From the NCBI GenBank assembly GCA_964413535.1, contig CAYPTB010000040.1:248001-312000 (forward strand): a stretch of DNA of 64,000 bases. Reading direction: 5' to 3'. Shown piece after piece: positions 51,906-60,777 of this stretch; the stretch's first letter is position 1, and every line of letters begins with the position of its first letter. The translations under genes were made by a program, and so were the position numbers. Under the pieces are notes generated by a model. The model made no database searches. It was not told where the DNA came from and saw nothing but the letters and a program-made list of their open reading frames with translations. This stretch comes from CAYPTB01 sp964413535. Lineage in GTDB: Bacteria; Planctomycetota; UBA1135; GCA-002686595.

Positions 51906-54034
51906 GAAGCCACCTTGGCCGGGGCCGCGCGTCGCGCGGTTCGCGACTCGGCCGTGCGCTCACCGAACAGCGCCCGCCCCTGCATGTACTTCGGGATCGG
52001 CACGCCGAACAGGTCGAGCGCGGTCGGCGCGAGGTCGAGGATGCTCGGCGCTTCCGTGTTGATCTCGCGGTTGCACCAGAAGACGCCGGGCACGAGCCGC
52101 GGATCGACGCAGTGATCGCCCGACCACGACTTCGTGTTGTCGCTGAAGACCTCCACCGATACCGCGCCCGTGGCGCAGTCCCAGGAGTGGCGGTAGCCCT
52201 TGTGGTAGCCGACCAGGATCTCGGGAGCCATGTCGGCGTAGGGACCGTCGTGCAGGTGCTTCGTGAGGAAGGCCTCGCGCACCACGGCGTCGCCGTTCTT
52301 CGGATCGCGCAACGCCTCGAGCTTCCCCTTGATCTCGGCGCACAGGCGATCGAGCTCGGCGCCTTCCTCCACGATCCCTTGCGCCTCGCGACCCTTGCGG
52401 TTGACGAAGATGCCCGTCAGCCCGAGCGTGAAGGCCTTGGTCTTCGTCCAGTCGACGTTCTGGAACCAGTCGCGGGACGTGTTGCCGTCCTTCAGCACCA
52501 GGTAGCCCTCGTCGCGCAGCCACGAGTTCAGGTTGGCGCCGCGCGTGAAGTTGCAGAAGCCGTGGTCGGAGATGACCATCAGGACGGTGTCCGGATCGTC
52601 TCCGATCTTCGCGCGCACCTCGGCCAGGAAGGCGTCCATCCGCGCGTAGGTGTCGCGGATCGCGTGTTTGTGCTGCAGGACGTCCTTGCCGGCGTTGGCC
52701 GGGTGGTCGGGATCGAGGTAGCGGTAGACCATGTGCGAGATGCGATCGGTCGTGTCGAACACGACGGTGGCGAAGCCCTTCTTCGTCTTCTCGATCACGT
52801 CCCAGAGCTGCCGCTTGCGCTCCTCGAAGATCAGCCAGGACTGCTTCAGGAAGGCCTCTTCGTCCACGACGCGCTCGTTGAGCGCCCAGGTGTCCTCGGC
52901 CAGCCCGAGCGTCGCGTAGGGACCCTGGAGCTTCGCGAGGTAGATCGCGTAGACGAAAGGATGCGAGATCGGGATGGCCGGGCTGCCGGGGTCGATGTTG
53001 ATCGGCGTGCAGTAGATCTCGACGTCCTGCGCGTCCCAGGTCTGCACGTACAGCCGCGCGATGCCCTGCACGCCGTCGAAGGGCACGACCATCCAGGGTG
53101 TGTACTCGCGGAAGCCCACGGTGCAGGACTCCTTGCCGACCGTGAAGGTGACCTTGCGCTGCGCGTCGTCGAACTCCGCCGTGAAGGGGCTCTTCATGGG
53201 GAGCTTGTCCTTGCCGGTCGGACCGGTGAGCTTCGACTCGACCACGTTCCCCTTGCGACGGATCTGGTACTGCTGCCCGCCGATGTGCTGACCGGCCGGC
53301 CGCGACTTCGTCGAGTAGAAGGAGAACGAGCCCTGCGTGCCCTGGATGTCCGGCACGCACATGCCGCTGAGCAGCGTGCCGTTCTTGAACTTCTGCGGCG
53401 GGAACGTGATCGGCACGCGGATGATCGACGACCACACGTTGGAGAGACCCAGGAGCTTCCAGAAGGGCTGGCTCTTCTGGTTCGACTTGTAGACGGCCTT
53501 CGTGCCCATCGGGACCTTGGCGAAGCCCAGGTTGAGCGTCTTCGGCAGGGTCAGGATGTCCGCCGAGGACAAGGTCGGCAGGTAGCTGCACGGATCGCGC
53601 GTGAGGAAGTCGTAGATGTTGTGGCGCGAGGCGTCGACGCCCGTCGCGTAGGTGGACCAGGCGACCGGCGAGATCGAGGGACAAGCCGTCGCGAGCTCGT
53701 GGAAGCAGCCCTCCGCGGCGAGCTTGGCGAAGTTCGGCATGAAGCCCTCCTCGCCGAAGCGCTTGGCGAGTCCCGGATCGAAGCCGTCGAGCCCCACGAC
53801 GATGCAGCGCTTGACCTTCGGCTTGCCGGGGTTCCGGTGCGTCACCAAACGCACGACCGCCTTCAGCGGCCACAGGAGCACGATCCCGACCGCGAGGAAG
53901 AAGGTGCCGATCAGCACCATCACGCTGCCCGCGGCGGCGAACCCGACGCCCGGCCCGATGTAGGCGAGCGCGGGACCGGCGGTGGCGGCGGAAAGGGCGG
54001 CCGTCAGGACCGCCAGTCGAAGGGAACGCTTCAT
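51902..54034 (-). CDS. Alkaline-phosphatase-superfamily phosphodiesterase-like protein, membrane-anchored (first of pair)
   Basis: This 710-residue protein has a signal or first helix (1-24), a second hydrophobic segment (about 30-62) and the same catalytic layout as its downstream paralogue. Asp83 lies in GLDGFDPGLA, and SISPVAWSTYATGVDASRHN holds the nucleophile region. SDHGFCNFTRG and the late DHCVDPRLVPG supply metal ligands. The ATG at 54034 gives the signal sequence; upstream sequence in frame to 54187 is not family-like. It appears to head a five-gene operon with the paralogue, a small RHH-like gene, a membrane protein and an HD hydrolase. Confidence 0.83.
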   Translation of the reverse strand: MKRSLRLAVLTAALSAATAGPALAYIGPGVGFAAAGSVMVLIGTFFLAVGIVLLWPLKAVVRLVTHRNPGKPKVKRCIVVGLDGFDPGLAKRFGEEGFMPNFAKLAAEGCFHELATACPSISPVAWSTYATGVDASRHNIYDFLTRDPCSYLPTLSSADILTLPKTLNLGFAKVPMGTKAVYKSNQKSQPFWKLLGLSNVWSSIIRVPITFPPQKFKNGTLLSGMCVPDIQGTQGSFSFYSTKSRPAGQHIGGQQYQIRRKGNVVESKLTGPTGKDKLPMKSPFTAEFDDAQRKVTFTVGKESCTVGFREYTPWMVVPFDGVQGIARLYVQTWDAQDVEIYCTPINIDPGSPAIPISHPFVYAIYLAKLQGPYATLGLAEDTWALNERVVDEEAFLKQSWLIFEERKRQLWDVIEKTKKGFATVVFDTTDRISHMVYRYLDPDHPANAGKDVLQHKHAIRDTYARMDAFLAEVRAKIGDDPDTVLMVISDHGFCNFTRGANLNSWLRDEGYLVLKDGNTSRDWFQNVDWTKTKAFTLGLTGIFVNRKGREAQGIVEEGAELDRLCAEIKGKLEALRDPKNGDAVVREAFLTKHLHDGPYADMAPEILVGYHKGYRHSWDCATGAVSVEVFSDNTKSWSGDHCVDPRLVPGVFWCNREINTEAPSILDLAPTALDLFGVPIPKYMQGRALFGERTAESRTARRAAPAKVAS

Positions 54035-54412
54035 TCGAGGACGAGGGTGCGCGCTCGCGTGGCGCGGAACCGCCGGGCGGGGCGGGGAAAGAGTGGATCC
54101 GAAGGCCTGGAACGGGCAGGGCGCCATGCGGCGAAAAGGAGGCGACCCGGCGGCTCCCAGACTCTCATCGACGAGCCGCGGATCCACCTATAGGTGGTGC
54201 CGGAGTCGAACGACCGAGGGGAAACGAGTCCGGGATTCTACGGCCTCACCGGGCGCCGCGTGGGGAAGATGTGCGCGGACTTCGAACCCCGGCGTGCGGC
54301 GGAAGGACCTGCACGTGGCGGTCGTCCGACCACGGACCGCGCGGGCACCCCAAGGTTTGCCGCCGCGGTCGCAGCGGAGGCGAGGGCGGCCCGCCGGGGC
54401 CGTGGTGACCCG
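54035..54412. other. Gene-free stretch upstream of the phosphodiesterase operon
   Basis: I see no gene. The only notable element is the perfect palindrome at 54184-54197, about 150 bases before the ATG at 54034. The promoter for the operon probably lies here. Confidence 0.45.
54184..54197. promoter_or_regulatory. Perfect 14-bp palindrome CCACCTATAGGTGG
   Basis: Exact dyad in the gene-free region ahead of the phosphodiesterase operon. The centre CTATAG is AT-rich for this genome. It fits an operator for a dimeric repressor, but the regulator is unknown. Confidence 0.4.
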
Positions 54413-55819
54413 TCAGCGCTCGGCGTCCGTGTCGTCGGGTGCGCGGGGCGGGGAGCCGGCGGCGGCGCGCGCGCGGTCGAGGAGGAGGTCGAGGGCGGTT
54501 CGGTCGAACCAGCGGCCGCGCAGGAAGACGCCTTCGATCGCGCGCGTGTTCGCGACGTCGGCGAGCGGGTCGGCCGAGAGCAGGACGAGCGAGGCGACCT
54601 TCCCCCGCTCCACCGTTCCGAGGAGGTCGCCGCGGCTCGCGAGCTTCGCCGCGGCGAGGGTCGTCGTGCGCAGCACGGCCGCCGGGGGAAGGCCTGCCGC
54701 TTGGTAGAGCTCGAGCTCGTCGTGCAGCGAGAAACCGGCCACGAGGTACGGATTCGTGAGATCGGTGCCGCTGACGATCGACACGCCGGCCTTCCACAGA
54801 CGCAGGAGGAGCGCTCGCGCACGCTCGTTCGCATCGCGCTGGAGCGCGTAGTCCTCCTCGTCCATGTCCTGGAAGCGGAAGTCCCGCTCGGGCGTCCACA
54901 TCGACTCGAGGAAGTCGGGGACGTATTCGAGCAGCGGATCCGAACGCAGTGCGGGATCGTTCAGGCGGGCGATGCGATCCATCACCACGAGTGTCGGGCT
55001 CTGGATCATCCCGGCTTCGACGACCTGGGCGCACAGGCGCTCGAGACGCTCGTCGGGGACCAGGTCGAGCGCGAGCCAACCGCCGCCCATGTCCAGATCG
55101 AGCAACGCGAACCCCGTGAGCTCGCTCGGCTCGTGCGCCAGGGCGTGGAGCGTCTTCCCGAAGCCCATCAGGTGCTCGTTGCAGTCCATGCCGACCTCGA
55201 GCGCGAGGTCGAGCGGGACTGCGTTCGGGATGTGGCCCGTCACGCGCAATCCGCGCCGGTGCGCCTCTTCGACGACGACTCGGAACACGTCGGGCTCGAG
55301 GCCGCTGTAGACCTTGATCTGATCGACGCCCGCCAGGGCGAGCTTCTCCACCGCGCGCAGGCCGTCCTCCGGCGTCGCGCACGCCTCGGAGAAGGGCCAG
55401 ATGGGCCGTGCGCCGTCGACGATCGCACCGGTGCAGACGAGCTCGGGCCCGAGGATCTCTCCCGACGAGAGACGCGCGCGCAACGCCAGGATCGAGGCGG
55501 TGAAGGCGCCGGTGTCGCGCACGAGCGTCACGCCGTTGGCGACGAACAGCGGACCGTAGCTCTCCGGATGGAAGTAGTGCACGTGCATGTCGGAGAGGCC
55601 GGGCATGAGCCAATGCCCCGCACCCTCGATCACGACGGCGTCCGTGGGAACGTCGACCTCTTCCGCGAGGCCCACGGCGGTGATGCGCTCGCCCTCGACG
55701 AGCACCGTCCGGTGGGGCAGCGCTTCACCGCGCTCGACGTCGACGACGGTGACGTCGCGCACGGCGTGGACGCCGTTCGCGAGGGGAACGAGGGCGATGG
55801 CGAGTGAGAGCGCGTGCAT
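54413..55819 (-). CDS. Exported amidohydrolase-family protein
   Basis: This 468-residue protein has a short N-terminal hydrophobic stretch and then the metal-dependent hydrolase fold. SDMHVHYFHP carries the HxH pair (H79, H81). DQIKVYSGL holds the lysine that is usually carboxylated, GHIPN and NEHLMGFG supply His ligands, and SGTDLTNPYLV supplies the catalytic Asp. Members cleave amide or cyclic bonds, often imidazolonepropionase- or prolidase-like; the substrate cannot be named. It lies 30 bases downstream of the phospholipase D gene. Confidence 0.85.
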   Translation of the reverse strand: MHALSLAIALVPLANGVHAVRDVTVVDVERGEALPHRTVLVEGERITAVGLAEEVDVPTDAVVIEGAGHWLMPGLSDMHVHYFHPESYGPLFVANGVTLVRDTGAFTASILALRARLSSGEILGPELVCTGAIVDGARPIWPFSEACATPEDGLRAVEKLALAGVDQIKVYSGLEPDVFRVVVEEAHRRGLRVTGHIPNAVPLDLALEVGMDCNEHLMGFGKTLHALAHEPSELTGFALLDLDMGGGWLALDLVPDERLERLCAQVVEAGMIQSPTLVVMDRIARLNDPALRSDPLLEYVPDFLESMWTPERDFRFQDMDEEDYALQRDANERARALLLRLWKAGVSIVSGTDLTNPYLVAGFSLHDELELYQAAGLPPAAVLRTTTLAAAKLASRGDLLGTVERGKVASLVLLSADPLADVANTRAIEGVFLRGRWFDRTALDLLLDRARAAAGSPPRAPDDTDAER

Positions 55820-55849
55820 GCGATTGTCGGTGGGGCTCAGCCGTTCAGG

Positions 55850-57274
55850 CTACAGCAGGGCCGAGAACAAGCGCACGACGGAGTCGCCGAGGCGAGAGAG
55901 AGCGCTGGACGACGCGGCCTCGAGGGTCCACTCGACGCTGTCCGACATGTCGCGCTCGAAGCGCCGCTCGAGCTCGCGGGCGAACGTCTTGTCCTCGATC
56001 AGCGTGCCGAGCTCGAAGTTCAGCCGGAAGCTGCGGATGTCGACGTTGGCCGAGCCCACGATGCACAGATCGTCGTCCACGAGCAGAGTCTTCGCGTGGA
56101 GCATCCTCGGCTGGTAGTGGAACACGCGCACACCGACCCGGAGGAGCGCGCGGCAATAGGAGCGAGCAGCCGAGTCGACGAAGCGCACGTCGCAACGCCC
56201 GGGCAGGAGGATGCGCACGTCGACACCGCGCAGGGCGGCCGTCGCGAGCGCCCGCTCCAACGCGAGGTCCGGGATGAAGTATGGACTCGAGAGGAAGACC
56301 CGCTTCGTCGCGCTGGCGATGGCGGAGAAGAAGACGACCCAGCTCGCGTTGTACCTCTGATCGGGACCGCTGGGCAGCGCCGCCACGATGGCCGTTCCCT
56401 CACCGTGCGTCGAAGGAGGATCGCGGTGGACGTCGAGGCGCTCGTCGGTCGCGAAGACCCAGTCCTCGGCGAAGACCTGCGCCAGAGAATCGACGATCGG
56501 CCCCGCGAGCTCGAGGTGGCTGTCACGGAAGTGCTGCATGCCGCGCCGTCGCAGGCGACCCGAGTACTCGTCGCCGATGTTCATCCCGCCCGTGAAGGCG
56601 AGCTCCCCGTCGATCAGGATCAGCTTGCGGTGGTTGCGCAGGTAGACCGACCAGCGGCGGCGCAGCGGATTGAGGGGCAGGAACATCACCGCTCGGCCGC
56701 CCGCGTCGCCGATGGCCTTCAGGCGAGCGGTGTCGATCCGGATCGAGCCTACGGCGTCGTACAGGAAGCGCACGTCGAGTCCCTCGGCCGCCTTGTCGGC
56801 GAGGATCGCGAGGAAGCGACGCCCCGTGGCGTCGTTGCGCACGATGTAGTACTCGGCCCAGATGCTCTCGCGCGCATCGCGAAGCGCCTCTTCGATCCGT
56901 TCGAACGCGAGTTCGTTGCCCGCCATCAGCTCCACACGGTTGTCCTTCGTGGGCGGGAGCCCCGTGACGCGCGTGGCGAGCTGGAACAGGGACCGCGCGC
57001 CCTCGACCCGACCCCTGGCGGTCCCGAGGCTCTTCGCGACGGCGCGACGAACGACTTCCGCGGTCAACGTCTTGCGCCGTGTCGTGCGCGAGATGCTCGG
57101 ACTGGCCAACGCGAGGTAGGCGAGCGCGCCGATCCACGGCAGAGCCACGATCGCGAAGATCCAAGCGATCGTTCGCTCCACCCCGTGGTCGCGCGAGACT
57201 GCGCGATAGATCACGAACAGGTCGAGCGCGACGGCGGTCGCTCCCAGTGCGGTCGTCGCGGAGTCGAAGGTCAT
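55850..57274 (-). CDS. cls: Cardiolipin synthase-like phospholipase D protein
   Basis: This 474-residue protein has two N-terminal membrane segments (about 8-25 and 34-56) forming the PLDc_N anchor. Two HKD motifs follow: HRKLILIDG beginning at H215 and HAKTLLVDD near 393, each followed by a GG/GSAN-type sequence (AFTGGMN, IVGSANVDIRS). This is the bacterial cardiolipin synthase layout, which condenses two phosphatidylglycerols at the inner membrane. Length is normal. The ATG at 57274 starts at the first membrane helix; a longer frame to 57487 adds unrelated charged sequence. Confidence 0.9.
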   Translation of the reverse strand: MTFDSATTALGATAVALDLFVIYRAVSRDHGVERTIAWIFAIVALPWIGALAYLALASPSISRTTRRKTLTAEVVRRAVAKSLGTARGRVEGARSLFQLATRVTGLPPTKDNRVELMAGNELAFERIEEALRDARESIWAEYYIVRNDATGRRFLAILADKAAEGLDVRFLYDAVGSIRIDTARLKAIGDAGGRAVMFLPLNPLRRRWSVYLRNHRKLILIDGELAFTGGMNIGDEYSGRLRRRGMQHFRDSHLELAGPIVDSLAQVFAEDWVFATDERLDVHRDPPSTHGEGTAIVAALPSGPDQRYNASWVVFFSAIASATKRVFLSSPYFIPDLALERALATAALRGVDVRILLPGRCDVRFVDSAARSYCRALLRVGVRVFHYQPRMLHAKTLLVDDDLCIVGSANVDIRSFRLNFELGTLIEDKTFARELERRFERDMSDSVEWTLEAASSSALSRLGDSVVRLFSALL

Positions 57275-57605
57275 CGACCGGACCTCGGATCTCCGCTCGC
57301 GTCGCGCTTCCCCTCGATGGACCCTGTCCGCGCCGTCCGCAGGTTCCATCTGCGACGGTCGGTCCTCTCGGGCGGCGTTCCCACGGTTCGTCGAGCAGGC
57401 AACGACCGTATTGCACTCGCCCGTGGCCGCCGGGCGCCAGAGCCGAGCTCGCCCCTGCCGAGCAACCCCGTATCGGGAGTCGCGCACGCGGCCGCCAGAG
57501 AGGCCTCCTCCGGGGTCTTCCGCGGGGACGATCGAATGCCCGGACGATGCAAGAGCCTCGCGCGCGGGAGGTCGCCGGGGGCTCTCGTTCGAGCTGGTGG
57601 GAGGC
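57275..57605. other. Gene-free stretch between cysC and cls
   Basis: No gene, repeat or hairpin that I can support. It probably separates the cysC operon from the cls-amidohydrolase genes and may carry the cls promoter. Confidence 0.4.
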
Positions 57606-58172
57606 TCAGGCCTTCACGGCCTTGTCCGCCGGAATGAGTCCCTTCGCGTGCAGGTAGTCGAGCACCTTCTGGGCCGATTGCTCGATCGACTCCTTGCCGG
57701 TGTGAACCGTGACCTCGGCGTGAGCGGGAGCCTCGTAGGGATCGCTGATGCCGGTGAACTGCTTGATGATGCCCGCACGCGCCTTCTTGTAGAGGCCCTT
57801 CGTGTCGCGCGATTCGACGACTTCGAGCGGAGCCTCGACGTAGACCTCGACGAACGCGGCCCTCCCCTTCTCGCAAGCCGCGCGCACCTCGTTGCGGATC
57901 TCGGCATAGGGACTGATCGCCGCGGTGATGGCGATCACGCCGTTGCGCGACAAGAGGTTCGCGACGTAGCCGACGCGGCGGATGTTCGTGTCGCGGTCTT
58001 CCTTGGAGAAACCGAGCCCCTTCGACAGGTTCTCGCGCACCTCGTCGCCGTCCAAGCACTCGACTTTGCATCCCATCGCTTGGAAGGTCGGGATGAGGAA
58101 CTGAGCCAGCGTGCTCTTGCCCGCACCGGACAGTCCCGTGAACCACAGCGTGAATCCCTTGCGATCGGTCAT
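57606..58172 (-). CDS. cysC: Adenylylsulfate (APS) kinase
   Basis: This 188-residue protein has the P-loop GLSGAGKS (13-20). DGDEVRENLSKGLGFSKEDR with RRVGYVA follows, the APS-binding region in two blocks, and then ISPYAEIR and KGLYKKARAG. This is a full-length CysC, which phosphorylates APS to PAPS. The ATG at 58172 has GGAAGG nine bases upstream and starts next to the family N-terminus KGFTLWFTG; an ATG at 58205 has no good ribosome site. It lies downstream of the sulfatase-fold gene and of sat, together giving PAPS from sulfate and ATP. Confidence 0.95.
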   Translation of the reverse strand: MTDRKGFTLWFTGLSGAGKSTLAQFLIPTFQAMGCKVECLDGDEVRENLSKGLGFSKEDRDTNIRRVGYVANLLSRNGVIAITAAISPYAEIRNEVRAACEKGRAAFVEVYVEAPLEVVESRDTKGLYKKARAGIIKQFTGISDPYEAPAHAEVTVHTGKESIEQSAQKVLDYLHAKGLIPADKAVKA

Positions 58173-58274
58173 CTTGAAAAGCCTTCCAGCGTCCTCAGGT
58201 TCCATGGTTTCCCGAGTCAGGAATACACGCGCGGCGGGCGCCTCCTCCGAAACTCGTTGACTCGTTCGTTCCTG

Positions 58275-59231
58275 CTAACGGATCTTGCCCTCGAGGTACG
58301 GCACCTCGAAGCACTTGTCGTGCATGATCGGGCCGTGCCCGAAATAGCCCTTCTCTCCGAACAACTCGCCGTGATCGGCGGTGACGATGACGTAGGTGTT
58401 CTCCGGAACCATGTCGTAGAGCTTCGGGAAGACCTCGCGGTCGAGATAGCGCACGGTGTCGATCTGGCGTTCGCGCAACTGATCCAACTTCTCCTGGTCG
58501 AAGAATTGGAAGTCTTCCTTGAAATTGGGCGCGTTGGGATCGACCTGCTCGCCGAGCTTCTTGAAGACGCCGTTCACGCCGCTGATCCGCGGCCACATGG
58601 ACGAGTCCTCGTTCGGCTTCGCGTACGGATAATGCGTCTCCCCGATGTTCAGCATGTAGAACGCCGGACGCTCGGAGCTGAACTTCATGGTCGGCAGCAT
58701 GGACGCCATGTCGTTGTGGCTGTCCATGAGCTGGAAGCTGTCGAACGAGCGGTTGATGCCCGTCTTTGGATTCAGCACCGGTAGCGACACGCGCGCGTGG
58801 GTCTCGTAGCCGAGCTTGTTCCGCAGGAAGTCCGGCAGCCAGAGCCCCGGCACCATCGCGGCAAAATCGACGCTCTTCTGTTTCGAGCCTAGCCGAGCGT
58901 TGAAGTTGTAGAAGTCCTCCTTGTAGTACTCCGACGCATACACGTTCTGGGGGCTCGAGTGCGGGAGCAGACCCGTCAGGAGGTTGTAGTGCGAAGGCGC
59001 CGTCCAGGACGCGTAGGAGTAGCGCGCCTCGACTTTGCCGCCCGACAGCTTCGAGATGTTCTTGGGGTCGGCCGCCATGAACGAGTCGTAGCGGCACGAA
59101 TCCAGGATCACGATGATGAAGTGATTGTCCGCCTGCGGCTCCGGATGCGGCGGCAGTCCCGGCCTGAACGAGGGCCGGATGGGCGGCCGCTTGACGGGTT
59201 CCTTCTTCTTGAAGATGTCGAACAGACCCAT
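58275..59231 (-). CDS. Sulfatase-fold protein between sat and cysC, Thr at the nucleophile position
   Basis: This 318-residue alkaline-phosphatase-superfamily protein has no signal peptide; its N-terminus is basic and Pro-rich. Metal Asp44 lies in ILDSCRYDS, and TADHGELFGEKGYFGHG supplies the distal ligands. The nucleophile stretch is YASWTAPSHYNLLTGL, with Thr77 where sulfatases have Cys or Ser and His81 in place of the usual Arg. It is much shorter than true sulfatases and appears cytoplasmic. Lying 22 bases after sat and about 100 before cysC, it probably works on the activated-sulfate pathway or its products (inference). Confidence 0.75.
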   Translation of the reverse strand: MGLFDIFKKKEPVKRPPIRPSFRPGLPPHPEPQADNHFIIVILDSCRYDSFMAADPKNISKLSGGKVEARYSYASWTAPSHYNLLTGLLPHSSPQNVYASEYYKEDFYNFNARLGSKQKSVDFAAMVPGLWLPDFLRNKLGYETHARVSLPVLNPKTGINRSFDSFQLMDSHNDMASMLPTMKFSSERPAFYMLNIGETHYPYAKPNEDSSMWPRISGVNGVFKKLGEQVDPNAPNFKEDFQFFDQEKLDQLRERQIDTVRYLDREVFPKLYDMVPENTYVIVTADHGELFGEKGYFGHGPIMHDKCFEVPYLEGKIR

Positions 59232-59253
59232 GGTTTCGCCCCTTCAGGGCGCC

Positions 59254-60507
59254 TCAGCGCTTCTTCGAGTAGAACTCGGCCAGGATCTCGGCCGTGGAGG
59301 GACGCATGACGCGCGCGTCGGGCAGCTCGCCCTTGTCGAGGGTCTCACGCATCTTCGTGCCGGAGATGTTGACCGCCGTCTTGTCCTTGTTGTCCGAGAC
59401 GAGCCCGACGCGGCCGATCTCCTCGAAGTACGCGGCGAAGCCGACGTTCACGGTCTTGATGGCGAGGTGACCACCGAGCTTCGTGAAGATCTCCTGGGCG
59501 TCGAAATCGCCCCAGATGTTGGTCTTGTCGTCGAACGGCGCGTCGGCGTGCTTGCGGCCGATGATGAAGTGCGTGAACCCCAGGTTCTGGCGGTAGACCG
59601 CATGCATGATCGCCTCGCGCGGTCCACCGTAGTACATGCGCATGTCGAGTCCGATCAGCGCGACCTGCTCGTCGAAGTCCTGGCCCTTCGACTTCCACAG
59701 CGCCTCGTCCTTGTCGCCCTGGCCGAGGAAGTGCTCGTCCACGAGCCGCTCGTAGGTCCGCATCCGGACGTCGGCCGGAACGTCGTCGCTCTTGAGCTGT
59801 CCCACCAACGGGTTCAGCACCACGCCCGTCTTGCGCCCGGTCTCGCGCAGGATGACCTCCGCGCCGTAGACCAGCGCGTATTCGTGCGCGCGGTGCAGCG
59901 GATTGCGCGTCTGGAAGGCGATCGACTGCTCCCAGCCGCGCTCCTCGATGAACGCGCGCGTCTGCACGGGCGACATCACGCGGTGGGCGAAAGGTCGCTC
60001 GTCCACGAAGGGCACGAGGTTGATCTCGCCGCCGACGAGCTTCGTGCGGGGGTCCTCCGTCCACAGCCGCGCACCGGGGTGGTCGATCCGGTGGGTGCCG
60101 TAGCAGGCCTGGATGAACTCGGCCTTGTCCCAGTCGAAGCGCGAGCGGACCTTGATGGTGCCGAAGATCCGTCCGGCGCGCACGAGGGCGAGCGTGTCGC
60201 CGATCTTGCAGTTGTCGGCCTCGTCGTCCGCGATGGGAAGGATGGTCGGGATACCCCACGCCCACCACTTTCCGTTGCGCTCGATCGCCGCCTTGCGCAG
60301 CACGCTGCGGTAGTCGGCCTCCGTCATCGGACCGTTGAGCGGGCTCAACGTGCCGTCGGCGATGCGATAGAGCGTCGTCTGGTCGATCTCGTCGACGGCG
60401 ATCCGCGCGAGCTTCGACCACCCCGGGTCGGCTTTCGGGACGATACGGGCGACGGGCTTCTCGAGGCCGCCGTGCACGGGTGCGACGCGAGTGGTGGATA
60501 CGGTCAT
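59254..60507 (-). CDS. sat: Sulfate adenylyltransferase (ATP sulfurylase)
   Basis: This 417-residue protein is the monomeric Sat type. The ATP-binding motif QTRNPLHRAHE spans 199-209, with His205 and His208 contacting the phosphates. GRKHADAP and the second half of the active site follow. It joins sulfate to AMP to form APS. Length matches the bacterial/archaeal Sat class rather than CysDN. No APS or sulfite reductase genes are nearby, while cysC is, so the product flow here is toward PAPS and sulfation rather than dissimilation. Upstream is a small RHH-like gene 54 bases away. Confidence 0.96.
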   Translation of the reverse strand: MTVSTTRVAPVHGGLEKPVARIVPKADPGWSKLARIAVDEIDQTTLYRIADGTLSPLNGPMTEADYRSVLRKAAIERNGKWWAWGIPTILPIADDEADNCKIGDTLALVRAGRIFGTIKVRSRFDWDKAEFIQACYGTHRIDHPGARLWTEDPRTKLVGGEINLVPFVDERPFAHRVMSPVQTRAFIEERGWEQSIAFQTRNPLHRAHEYALVYGAEVILRETGRKTGVVLNPLVGQLKSDDVPADVRMRTYERLVDEHFLGQGDKDEALWKSKGQDFDEQVALIGLDMRMYYGGPREAIMHAVYRQNLGFTHFIIGRKHADAPFDDKTNIWGDFDAQEIFTKLGGHLAIKTVNVGFAAYFEEIGRVGLVSDNKDKTAVNISGTKMRETLDKGELPDARVMRPSTAEILAEFYSKKR

Positions 60508-60561
60508 GGCTAGGGTGGTTCCCGCGCGGTTGGCGAGGTCGTGGAGGGGAGGCGCTTCGCG

Positions 60562-60777
60562 CTAGAGGTAGCCCAGGTTCTGGAGCTTGCGCTTCACGTC
60601 GGTGATCTCCTCCGGGCTGAACTCCTTGGCCTCGCTCCCGTCGGATTCCCCGAGCAGGTCGCGCAGCACGTACACGATGAAATCGGTCGGCGAGTTGAAG
60701 CCCGATCCCTCGACCACCTGCTGCACCTTGCGGTACAGCGGACGGGGAATCTTGACGGTGACCTTGCTCTCGCGCAC
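60562..60777 (-). CDS. Small RHH-like protein with LGYL tail, heading the sat block
   Basis: This 71-residue protein has the strand KVTVKIPRPLYRKVQ, then helix 1 (RKVQQVVEGSG) and helix 2 (SPTDFIVYVLRDLLGE), followed by an acidic linker and a helix ending VKRKLQNLGYL. It is a paralogue of the small protein at 49492-49689. The GTG at 60777 begins just before the strand; no strong ribosome site is visible, so a nearby upstream start is possible. A cluster of CTCCRAT half-sites lies 53-124 bases upstream, as expected for an autoregulated RHH repressor. Confidence 0.62.
   Translation of the reverse strand: MRESKVTVKIPRPLYRKVQQVVEGSGFNSPTDFIVYVLRDLLGESDGSEAKEFSPEEITDVKRKLQNLGYL

Noticed and set aside
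53982..54707. Plus-strand open frame of 241 codons over the gene-free region before the phosphodiesterase operon
   Set aside because: It runs antisense into the phosphodiesterase and amidohydrolase genes, and its Arg-rich composition is that of a shadow frame.
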